5,488 nucleotides of DNA from Gammaproteobacteria bacterium (GCA_024511045.1 JANEMG010000180.1:1-5488), one strand, 5' to 3'. Positions 1-5,184 are shown, numbered from the stretch's first letter. Notes: a model not told the origin generated them from the sequence alone. Translations and numbers: made by a program.

Positions 1-65
1 AGGTGTGGCGAAGCGGCACGGACGCAGGACGGCCGGGGCAATAATGGTTGTCGCGTTGGCGAGTC

Positions 66-94
66 GATTTTGGAGACTTGGATGTCCCAAAATC
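66..94. other. Inverted repeat / hairpin upstream of repeat-protein gene
   Basis: The arms GATTTTGG (66-73) and CCAAAATC (87-94) are perfectly complementary. Inside them GAC (75-77) pairs with GTC (84-86), leaving one bulged A at 74 and a six-base loop. No T-run follows on either strand, so it does not look like an intrinsic terminator. It could be an operator or an RNA structure. Function is not known. Confidence 0.45.
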
Positions 95-155
95 TATCAC
101 GAGGTAGCGACACGCTTGTCCCTGTGCCGGATTAGTGCCCGAGAGAGACGGACAC

Positions 156-161
156 TATATT
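156..161 (+). promoter_or_regulatory. Possible -10 box of repeat-protein gene
   Basis: TATATT matches five of six bases of the TATAAT consensus. The expected -35 region (about 132-138) is only a weak match. If this box is used, transcription would start near 168, about 10 bases before the ATG at 178, giving an almost leaderless mRNA. That fits the lack of a Shine-Dalgarno sequence before that ATG. Confidence 0.3.
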
Positions 162-177
162 AATGCACAGTCAATAA

Positions 178-1398
178 ATGGGGTTTTCAAGGGTGAAGAA
201 AAATAACACCAACAGCGATACAATCGTGGCATTGCCGCATGTCTCCGACAAGCAAGCTGAAGCCGAAGCTTCGGTTAATCAGAATGATACCCCGGTATTA
301 TCCAAAGAGCTGACCGGCGTCGCGAAATATCTGGACAAACTGCCCAAACCGACGGGTGTTGCCAGCTATCTGAAAAAACATAAACATAACGCCAGCAGCA
401 GTGTATCCCGCTATATGGCAAAAAAAATGCTGACGGCCAGAACAGAGCCATCAGCCACCTCTGTCACCCGTTACATCATCAAACGGGCTGTTAAGAGCAA
501 GGCAGCCTCTGCTTCTTCAGTGGACAGATATGTCGCCAGACAGAAGGGGATGACTAAAGAAACCCCTGCAATGACCAGTGTTGCCCGCTATATAGAAAGG
601 CAGCGCAAGGCCGCGGCGGAAGAAGCGTCTGCGACGGGTGTGTCGAAGTATCTGCAGGAAGAGGCGATAGCCGCAAAAAAAGCCGCTGCAGCCAAGATTG
701 TTGCAAAGCATCTCAAGCTGGAAGAAGAGGCACGGGCAGAGAGGGAAAGAGCGGCAGCTATCGCTGAAGAGCAAGCCAGGGAAAGACGGAATGATACCGA
801 GCAGGAGGAATTTGTCGGTACCGGCGTTGCGCGTTATTTGCACTTCCTGCGCAGCAGGCCGGTAACCGGCGTTGCGCGCTATCTGGCGAATCGGCTGCTC
901 GCCGAACTTAAAAAATCGAAAGGTACGGGGGTTGCCAGGTATCTGAAGAAGAAGGCTCTGTTTGCCAGGCAGGCGCCAACGGCAACCGGTGTTGCCCGTT
1001 ATCTGGCGAAAAAGGCCTTGCAGCAGTATAGTGCGCCCGCTATCACGGGTGTGGACAGATACATTACCAGACAGTCTATCCTGGGCAGGGACATGCCTGC
1101 AGCAACGGGCGTGAGCAAATATCTGGCGATCAAAAAAGCCACGCAGAAAGCATCGCCAGTGAAAAAAGTTGAGCCGGTTCTGGAGGGTCAGCTGATTTTG
1201 GCTGGTGAAGAACTGCCAGCCACCGGCGTCGAAAAATACCTGGAAAACCAGCAGGCTATTGCCGCGGCAGAGAAACAGGCTGTCACGGGTGTAGCCAAGT
1301 ATATGGTAAAACAGAGCAAAAGGGGTAAAAAGCGCAGAACGACCAAGGCGGCGGGGAAACTGACCAGTGTCGAGCAATACATGCGCAAACAGGCATGA
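178..1398 (+). CDS. Basic, low-complexity protein with 17 TGVxRYL-type repeats; function unknown
   Basis: I do not recognise this family. The 406-residue product has no signal peptide, no evident membrane segment, and no Cys or Trp. A hand count gives about 79 Lys+Arg against 38 Asp+Glu. Residues 1-45 form a polar leader. From residue 46 to 402 a motif [T/S]-[G/S]-V-x-[R/K]-Y-[L/M/I/V] recurs, mostly every 20 residues, separated by Lys/Ala-rich linkers. A Glu/Arg/Ala-rich, probably helical segment (about 181-204) splits the array, and a Lys/Arg cluster (378-390) precedes the last copy. Sixteen of the 17 tyrosines lie in motifs. The ATG at 178 has no Shine-Dalgarno site. A GTG at 193 (residue 6) is an alternative start, with GGGG at 180-183. 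The gene precedes hps on the same strand but is 309 bp away, with a separate promoter between them. A multivalent scaffold, or a nucleic-acid- or membrane-binding protein, is plausible. The reading frame is near certain; the function is open. Confidence 0.85.
   Translation: MGFSRVKKNNTNSDTIVALPHVSDKQAEAEASVNQNDTPVLSKELTGVAKYLDKLPKPTGVASYLKKHKHNASSSVSRYMAKKMLTARTEPSATSVTRYIIKRAVKSKAASASSVDRYVARQKGMTKETPAMTSVARYIERQRKAAAEEASATGVSKYLQEEAIAAKKAAAAKIVAKHLKLEEEARAERERAAAIAEEQARERRNDTEQEEFVGTGVARYLHFLRSRPVTGVARYLANRLLAELKKSKGTGVARYLKKKALFARQAPTATGVARYLAKKALQQYSAPAITGVDRYITRQSILGRDMPAATGVSKYLAIKKATQKASPVKKVEPVLEGQLILAGEELPATGVEKYLENQQAIAAAEKQAVTGVAKYMVKQSKRGKKRRTTKAAGKLTSVEQYMRKQA
313..1383 (+). repeat. 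Tandem array of TGVxRYL motifs within the coding sequence
   Basis: Motif starts, as residue numbers: 46, 59, 74, 94, 113, 133, 153, 173 (decayed, KIVAKHL), 215, 230, 250, 270, 290, 310, 349, 370, 396. Most spacings are 19-21 residues. The 42-residue (173 to 215) and 39-residue (310 to 349) gaps are about two periods, as if one copy had been lost in each. Very weak remnants may sit near 193-199 and 329-335. The four copies at 215-276 are identical TGVARYL. Early copies use S-S-V or T-S-V more often, and later ones T-G-V. The same amino acids are written with varied codons, for example ACC GGC GTC, ACG GGT GTT, ACG GGG GTT and ACG GGT GTA. The array is therefore conserved at the protein level rather than being a recent DNA expansion. 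Confidence 0.9.
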
Positions 1399-1420
1399 TC
1401 GACATTGCCCCGGCAGTCGA

Positions 1421-1448
1421 AACCGTTGCGGTTGGGGTCTTTTCCCCA
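1421..1448 (+). terminator. Weak terminator candidate after repeat-protein gene
   Basis: AACCG (1421-1425) pairs with CGGTT (1429-1433) across a three-base loop. TGGGG (1433-1437) can instead pair with CCCCA (1444-1448) around TCTTTT. The first hairpin is followed by GGGGTCTTTT, so the T-run is interrupted and not directly adjacent. It lies 23 bp after the stop codon, the right place for a terminator, but the stem is short. Confidence 0.3.
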
Positions 1449-1486
1449 CTGAATCGATGCTTTAATTCCCGATGATCGATGCCTTT

Positions 1487-1517
1487 CAAGGCTGCTGATC
1501 GTAGCGATACAGCCTTG
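1487..1517. other. Compound inverted repeat
   Basis: CAAGGCTG (1487-1494) and CAGCCTTG (1510-1517) form a perfect 8-bp stem. Inside it ATCG (1498-1501) and CGAT (1505-1508) form a second small stem. A competing stem CGATAC (1505-1510) / GTATCG (1517-1522) shares bases with the first, so two alternative folds exist. No T-run follows. Role unknown. Confidence 0.45.
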
Positions 1518-1529
1518 TATCGTGTTGCA

Positions 1530-1546
1530 ACCCGTCAATAACGGGT
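1530..1546. other. Short inverted repeat
   Basis: ACCCGT (1530-1535) and ACGGGT (1541-1546) are perfect complements around a five-base loop. No T-tract follows. It is one of the string of hairpins between the repeat gene and hps. Confidence 0.35.
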
Positions 1547-1577
1547 GATAGTTGGCCGACATTTTGCCGTTGTGGCT

Positions 1578-1609
1578 TGTCGATGCCGGAGAAAAGTCCG
1601 GCATTGACA
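1578..1609 (+). promoter_or_regulatory. Strong hairpin overlapping the hps -35 box
   Basis: Positions 1578-1590 pair with 1597-1609 around the loop GAAAAG. This gives 13 pairs, all Watson-Crick except one G-U, with the core ATGCCGGA / TCCGGCAT. The TTGACA of the hps promoter (1604-1609) is contained in the right arm. The sequence after the stem is only moderately T-rich (CTGTTTCTGCTTT), so it is at best a partial terminator for upstream transcription. As double-stranded DNA it is a near-perfect palindrome covering the -35 element, the usual place for a repressor or activator site. Confidence 0.55.
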
Positions 1610-1632
1610 GTTGCCTGTTTCTGCTTTAAAGT
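1604..1632 (+). promoter_or_regulatory. Probable sigma70 promoter of hps-phi
   Basis: The -35 box TTGACA (1604-1609) matches the consensus fully. A 17-bp spacer leads to TAAAGT (1627-1632), which matches TATAAT at four of six positions. The predicted start is near 1639, which would give a leader of about 70 bases containing the inverted repeat at 1661-1678. This is the best promoter in the window and suits a highly expressed assimilation operon. A start site has not been shown. Confidence 0.6.
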
Positions 1633-1660
1633 GTCGTCCGCGTAATTAAATATGTAACTG

Positions 1661-1678
1661 AACTACAAGTATGTAGTT
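1661..1678. promoter_or_regulatory. Inverted repeat in hps leader, possible operator
   Basis: AACTAC (1661-1666) and GTAGTT (1673-1678) are perfect complements around AAGTAT. The word TATGTA occurs at 1651-1656 and again at 1670-1675. The site lies just downstream of the predicted transcription start and 29 bp before the hps ATG. It could be a protein-binding operator or a weak 5'-UTR hairpin. Confidence 0.4.
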
Positions 1679-1695
1679 AAAACAATAACCAAATC

Positions 1696-1699
1696 GGAG
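1696..1699 (+). promoter_or_regulatory. Ribosome binding site of hps
   Basis: GGAG ends eight bases before the ATG at 1708, a normal spacing, and supports that start. Confidence 0.7.
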
Positions 1700-1707
1700 C
1701 AAATAAC

Positions 1708-2355
1708 ATGGCAAAACCATTAATTCAAATGGCCCTGGACTCATTGGATTTTGACGCAACAGTCGCGCTTGCAGATCAAGTTGCGCCGTATGTTGACATA
1801 TTTGAAATCGGCACGCCGTGCATCAAATACAATGGCATCAACCTGGTCAAGGAACTGCGTGCAAGATTTCCTGATCAGCTGTTGCTGGTCGATCTGAAGA
1901 CGATGGACGCGGGTGAATACGAAGCGACGCCATTCTACGAAGAAGGCGCGGACATCTGCACGGTACTGGGCGTATCCGGACTGGCCACCATTGGCGGCGT
2001 CGTAAAAGCGGCGAAAGCGAACAATGCGGAAGTCCAGGTTGACCTGATCAACGTTCCCGACAAAGTGGAATGCGCCAGAGCGTCTGCGGAACTGGGTGCG
2101 CAGATCGTTGGTGTGCATACCGGACTGGACGCGCAGGCAGCCGGTCAGACCCCGTTTGGCGATTTGCAGGACATCACCAGCCTGGGACTGGACGTTCGTG
2201 TATCGGTGGCGGGCGGCATCAAGCCGGCGACGGTACAGCAGGTCGTCGAAGCGGGTGCGAGCATCATTGTTGTCGGCGCGGCGATCTACGGAGCCCCGTC
2301 TCCTGCGGAAGCGGCGCGTGAAATTCGCGAACTGGTAGATGCTGCAGGAGCATAA
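1708..2355 (+). CDS. hxlA: 3-hexulose-6-phosphate synthase (Hps)
   Basis: This cytosolic enzyme condenses formaldehyde with D-ribulose 5-phosphate to give D-arabino-3-hexulose 6-phosphate, the entry step of the RuMP pathway. The 215-residue length is typical. It is a single (beta/alpha)8 barrel of the OMP decarboxylase superfamily: A-L-D at 9-11, E33, the D-x-K-x-x-D signature (D62, K64, D67), D112, H137, G-G at 169-170 and a final phosphate-binding V-G-A-A-I (189-193). In the sister enzyme 3-keto-L-gulonate-6-phosphate decarboxylase, the equivalent positions carry Glu112, Thr169 and Arg192. Here they are D112, A168 and A191, the synthase pattern, which argues against the decarboxylase. D62 and E33 are the expected metal ligands. 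The next gene, phi, encodes the following step and begins 3 bp after the stop. A good promoter lies upstream. The gene looks intact. Confidence 0.96.
   Translation: MAKPLIQMALDSLDFDATVALADQVAPYVDIFEIGTPCIKYNGINLVKELRARFPDQLLLVDLKTMDAGEYEATPFYEEGADICTVLGVSGLATIGGVVKAAKANNAEVQVDLINVPDKVECARASAELGAQIVGVHTGLDAQAAGQTPFGDLQDITSLGLDVRVSVAGGIKPATVQQVVEAGASIIVVGAAIYGAPSPAEAAREIRELVDAAGA
2346..2350 (+). promoter_or_regulatory. Ribosome binding site of phi inside the end of hps
   Basis: AGGAG lies within the last codons of hps and ends eight bases before the phi ATG at 2359. Ribosomes ending on hps would expose or reach it directly, so the two genes are probably translationally coupled. Confidence 0.7.
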
Positions 2356-2358
2356 GCG

Positions 2359-2904
2359 ATGTGGCAAAAAGAAAATCAGCGTCTGGTCATAGACAAGATT
2401 GCCGAGATCCTGGATGCGACCGATGACACCTATGCGGACAAGATGACGGCAATGCTGGACGAAGCCAGGCGCATCTTCATCTCGGGTGCGGGGCGTTCCA
2501 AGCTGGTCGGCAATTTTTTCGCGATGCGTCTGATGCATGGCGGCTACGATGTCAGCGTCGTTGGTGAGATTACCACGCCGAGCATCCAGAAGGGCGACCT
2601 GCTGATCATCATCTCGGGTTCTGGTGAAACGGAGCAGTTGATTGCGTTCACCAAGCGTGCGCGGGATATTGGCGCGAAGATTGTTCTGATTTCGGCGAAG
2701 AGCGACTCGACGATCGGTGATCTGGCGGATGCGGTGTTCCAGATTGGTACATCGGAGCTGTACGGCAAGGTCAAAGGCATGCCGATGGGGACGGTTTTCG
2801 AGCTGTCGACGCTGTGTTTTCTGGAAGCGCTGATATCCCATATCATCTGGGAGAAAGGCATTCCTGAAGAAGAGATGAAGACGCGGCACGCGAATCTGGA
2901 ATAA
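2359..2904 (+). CDS. hxlB: 6-phospho-3-hexuloisomerase (Phi)
   Basis: This enzyme isomerises 3-hexulose 6-phosphate, the Hps product, to fructose 6-phosphate, completing formaldehyde fixation. The 181-residue protein is essentially one SIS (sugar isomerase) domain. It shows G-A-G-R-S at 43-47, S-G-S-G-E-T at 86-91, P-M-G-T-V-F-E at 142-148, and the C-terminal R-H-A-N-L-E (176-181) seen in this family. In SIS proteins the Ser-rich loops bind the sugar phosphate, and the late Glu and His residues are candidates for the proton transfers. An N-terminal helix (about 1-38) precedes the Rossmann-like core. The ATG is supported by AGGAG eight bases upstream and by the 3-bp gap to hps. The two enzymes are separate here, whereas some organisms have fused Hps-Phi proteins. 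Length and motifs suggest an intact, functional gene. Confidence 0.96.
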   Translation: MWQKENQRLVIDKIAEILDATDDTYADKMTAMLDEARRIFISGAGRSKLVGNFFAMRLMHGGYDVSVVGEITTPSIQKGDLLIIISGSGETEQLIAFTKRARDIGAKIVLISAKSDSTIGDLADAVFQIGTSELYGKVKGMPMGTVFELSTLCFLEALISHIIWEKGIPEEEMKTRHANLE

Positions 2905-2914
2905 GCGCGTCATC

Positions 2915-2947
2915 AGTACGGGTGGCGGCGGTGCTGCCACTCGTATT
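2915..2947 (+). terminator. Terminator-like hairpin after phi, possible attenuator
   Basis: Positions 2915-2926 pair with 2936-2947 through 12 pairs, two of them G-U, around a nine-base loop. The GC-rich core is GGTGGC / GCCACT. The bases after the stem (CCCCTCTTGT) are pyrimidine-rich but lack a true T-run, so termination would be partial. The position, 10 bp after the phi stop, suits a hairpin that reduces read-through into tkt or protects the 3' end of the hps-phi mRNA. Confidence 0.45.
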
Positions 2948-3135
2948 CCCCTCTTGTCGAGCGCGTCTGAGCGCTGCCGGATGCCGGATCCTGTTCGAGA
3001 AAGCCGGTCAGACTGTAAGCATCCTAACAAGTTAACATCCACAGGCAGTCGGACATGGCGTGTTTGTGGAGCGGGTTGGTGTCCAGCATTTTCAGTCGGG
3101 CACTGGCTGACAATCAATAACCAAAGAATCACTTT

Positions 3136-3141
3136 AAGGAG
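3136..3141 (+). promoter_or_regulatory. Strong ribosome binding site of tkt
   Basis: AAGGAG ends six bases before the ATG at 3148. It is the best Shine-Dalgarno site in the window and fixes the tkt start. Confidence 0.8.
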
Positions 3142-3147
3142 AACAAT

Positions 3148-5160
3148 ATGCCTTCGCGTCGAGAATTAGCGAACGCCATACGTGCGTTGAGCATGGATGC
3201 CGTGCAAAAAGCGAACTCGGGTCATCCTGGGGCGCCGATGGGTATGGCGGACATCGCAGAAGTGTTGTGGAACGACTACATGCGTCACAACCCGGTGAAT
3301 CCGAAATGGCCGGGGCGGGACCGTTTCGTGCTGTCCAATGGCCACGGGTCGATGCTGATCTATTCCCTGCTGCATCTGACCGGCTACGACCTGCCGATGG
3401 AAGAGCTGAAGAACTTCCGTCAACTGCATTCCAGAACCCCGGGACATCCCGAGTATGGATATGCGCCGGGCGTCGAAACCACCACGGGGCCATTGGGTCA
3501 GGGCATCACCAACGCGGTGGGCATGGCCTTGGCGGAGCGGACCCTGGCGGGTCAGTTCAACCGTCCTGGACACACTGTCGTGGACAACTACACCTACGTA
3601 TTTCTGGGCGACGGCTGCCTGATGGAAGGCATCTCCCACGAAGCCTGCTCGCTGGCGGGATCCATGGGACTGGGCAAACTGATCGCCTTCTATGACGACA
3701 ACAACATCTCCATCGATGGCGAAGTGCGCGGCGAAGGCGGCGTACCGGGCTGGTTCATGGACGATACGCCGAAGCGTTTCGAGGCCTATCACTGGCACGT
3801 CATTCCGAAAGTCGACGGGCACGATGCCGACGCGGTGAAGAAAGCCATCGAGGAAGCGCGTGCAGTGACCGACAAGCCGACGCTGATCTGCTGCCAGACC
3901 ACCATCGGCTGGGGTTCGCCGAACAAGCAGGGCAAGGAAGAGTGTCATGGTGCGGTGCTGGGTGAAGATGAAGTGGCGCTGGTTCGGGAAACCATCGGCT
4001 GGCCGCATCCTCCCTTCGTCATTCCGGAAGACATCTATGCTGGCTGGGATGCCAAGGCGCGTGGTTCCCAGGAAGAGGCGCAATGGCAGGAAGCCTTCGA
4101 ACAATACCGCAGCGCCCATCCGGACCTGGCGGCGGAATTCGAACGTCGTGTGCAGGGCAAACTGCCAGCCGACTGGGACGAAAAGTCCAGGGCATACATT
4201 GCCGAAGTGGACGCCAAGGCGGAAAACATCGCCAGCCGCAAGGCTTCGCAGAACGCCTTGAATGGTTTTGGACCGCTGCTGCCGGAACTGCTGGGTGGTT
4301 CGGCTGACCTGGCGGGATCCAACCTGACCCTGTGGTCAGGCTGCAAGGACGTCAATGCCCCGGGTCACGACGGCAACTACGTGTACTATGGCGTGCGTGA
4401 ATTCGGCATGTCGGCGATGATGAATGGCGAAGCGCTGTACGGTAGTTTCATCCCCTACGGGGCGACCTTCGAAATGTTCTCCGAATATGCGCGTAATGCG
4501 TTGCGCATGGCGGCGCTGATGGGGATTCGCGACATCTTCGTGTATACCCATGATTCCATCGGACTGGGCGAAGACGGACCGACCCACCAGCCGGTTGAGC
4601 AGACGGCGACCTTGCGCATGATTCCGAACATGCAGGTCTGGCGTCCCTGTGATGCCGTGGAATCGGCGGTCTGCTGGAAAGCGGCCATCGAACGTACGGA
4701 AGGCCCTTCGACCCTGGTCTTCTCGCGTCAGGGGCTGCCGCACATGGCGCGCAGCGCGGAGCAGATCGACGCGATCAGTCGTGGCGGATACGTGCTTGCC
4801 GACTGTGATGGCACGCCGGACGCGATTCTGATTGCGACGGGTTCTGAAGTTGCGCTGGCGAAGCAGGCGGCGGAAGAGCTGGCTGGCAAGGGGCGTAAAG
4901 TCCGCGTCGTATCGATGCCGTCGACGAACGTATTCGATGCCCAGGACCAGTCCTACAAGGATTCGGTGCTGCCGCCATCGGTGACCAAGCGGGTTGCCGT
5001 AGAGGCTGGCGTGACGGATGCTTGGTGGAAATATGTGGGCAGTGAAGGTGCGGTAGTGGGTCTGGACCGTTTCGGCGAGTCTGCACCTGCGGGCGATCTG
5101 TTCAAGGAGTTCGGCTTCACCGTCGACAATGTCGTGAAAAACGTCGAGGCGATACTGTAA
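3148..5160 (+). CDS. tkt: Transketolase
   Basis: This thiamine-diphosphate (ThDP) enzyme moves two-carbon units between ketose and aldose phosphates. In the RuMP cycle it helps turn fructose 6-phosphate and glyceraldehyde 3-phosphate back into pentose phosphates, the formaldehyde acceptors. The 670 residues align along their whole length with E. coli TktA (663). The N-terminal ThDP domain shows S-G-H-P-G with H26, S-N-G-H-G with H66, P-G-H-P-E with H100, and the cofactor motif G-D-G (154-156) to N-N (185-186), with D155, E160 and N185 as metal or cofactor residues. H267 corresponds to E. coli H261. The pyrimidine domain has R364, S391, the catalytic E418 (E. coli E411), and H468, D476 and H480 in the T-H-D-S to T-H-Q-P block. 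R527 follows, then the C-terminal domain. All key residues are present. One oddity is an extra six residues (about 195-200) just after the ThDP motif. The gene sits 243 bp after phi on the same strand. Confidence 0.97.
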   Translation: MPSRRELANAIRALSMDAVQKANSGHPGAPMGMADIAEVLWNDYMRHNPVNPKWPGRDRFVLSNGHGSMLIYSLLHLTGYDLPMEELKNFRQLHSRTPGHPEYGYAPGVETTTGPLGQGITNAVGMALAERTLAGQFNRPGHTVVDNYTYVFLGDGCLMEGISHEACSLAGSMGLGKLIAFYDDNNISIDGEVRGEGGVPGWFMDDTPKRFEAYHWHVIPKVDGHDADAVKKAIEEARAVTDKPTLICCQTTIGWGSPNKQGKEECHGAVLGEDEVALVRETIGWPHPPFVIPEDIYAGWDAKARGSQEEAQWQEAFEQYRSAHPDLAAEFERRVQGKLPADWDEKSRAYIAEVDAKAENIASRKASQNALNGFGPLLPELLGGSADLAGSNLTLWSGCKDVNAPGHDGNYVYYGVREFGMSAMMNGEALYGSFIPYGATFEMFSEYARNALRMAALMGIRDIFVYTHDSIGLGEDGPTHQPVEQTATLRMIPNMQVWRPCDAVESAVCWKAAIERTEGPSTLVFSRQGLPHMARSAEQIDAISRGGYVLADCDGTPDAILIATGSEVALAKQAAEELAGKGRKVRVVSMPSTNVFDAQDQSYKDSVLPPSVTKRVAVEAGVTDAWWKYVGSEGAVVGLDRFGESAPAGDLFKEFGFTVDNVVKNVEAIL

Positions 5161-5184
5161 ACGCTGAATCCGCAGTGTCTGTAT

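Larger units (their letters stand above)
1..177. other. Upstream region without a convincing gene
   Basis: No recognisable protein is encoded here. Two short open frames enter from the left edge. One stops at 133-135 and the other at 161-163, and their translations look like random sequence. The stretch contains an inverted repeat (66-94), an AT-rich patch just before the repeat-protein gene, and one copy of the 7-mer TGCCGGA (125-131) that recurs ahead of the other genes in the window. It is best read as the intergenic or leader region of the repeat-protein gene. Confidence 0.5.
1399..1707. other. Gene-free, hairpin-rich region between repeat gene and hps
   Basis: This 309-bp stretch has no supported gene. 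It contains at least five separate inverted repeats (1421-1433, 1433-1448, 1487-1517, 1530-1546, 1578-1609), a promoter (1604-1632), a small palindrome (1661-1678) and the hps ribosome binding site. Short direct repeats ATCGATGC occur at 1453-1460 and 1475-1482. The region probably separates the repeat gene's transcript from the hps transcript and regulates hps. A structured RNA is possible but cannot be shown from sequence alone. Confidence 0.55.
2905..3147. other. Gap between phi and tkt
   Basis: No gene is evident in this 243-bp gap. It contains a terminator-like hairpin (2915-2947), a tandem pair of TGCCGGA (2975-2981 and 2982-2988), an approximate direct repeat of CAGTCGGRCA (about 3046 and 3093), and the tkt ribosome binding site. 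I found no convincing sigma70 or sigma54 promoter. CTGACA at 3107-3112 resembles a -35 box but has no matching -10 before the ribosome binding site. tkt may be reached by read-through from hps-phi, by an unrecognised promoter, or by both. Confidence 0.5.

Noticed and set aside
82..135. 17-codon frame (ATG 82, stop 133-135) with GGAG six bases upstream
   Set aside because: The ribosome binding site is decent, but the ATG lies in the loop of the 66-94 hairpin and the peptide shows nothing recognisable. Too short to support as a gene.
163..177. Four-codon frame ATG-to-TAA directly abutting the ATG at 178
   Set aside because: The stop-start junction looks like translational coupling, but four codons without a ribosome binding site are expected by chance in AT-rich sequence.
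517..1449. Long minus-strand open frame opposite the repeat gene (310 codons)
   Set aside because: It mirrors the low-complexity repeats of the + strand gene, has an implausible composition rich in Arg, Phe and Cys, and has no recognisable domain. The + strand frame explains the periodic motif.
1487..1546. Repeated hairpins considered as a CRISPR array
   Set aside because: The stems differ in sequence and there are no regularly spaced identical repeats.
1188..1604. Minus-strand open frame running from the hairpin region into the repeat gene
   Set aside because: No domain, no ribosome binding site that I could see, and it crosses several inverted repeats and overlaps the repeat gene.
1708..2355. 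Alternative assignment of the barrel enzyme as 3-keto-L-gulonate-6-phosphate decarboxylase
   Set aside because: The distinguishing positions are Asp, Ala and Ala rather than Glu, Thr and Arg, and phi follows immediately.
1741..3132. Minus-strand open frame of 463 codons opposite hps and phi
   Set aside because: It is antisense to two clear enzyme genes, and the translation is Arg-rich with no family resemblance, as expected from the codon bias of the real genes.
3166..4119. Minus-strand open frame opposite the first half of tkt
   Set aside because: Antisense shadow of a full-length transketolase with all catalytic residues. No independent support.
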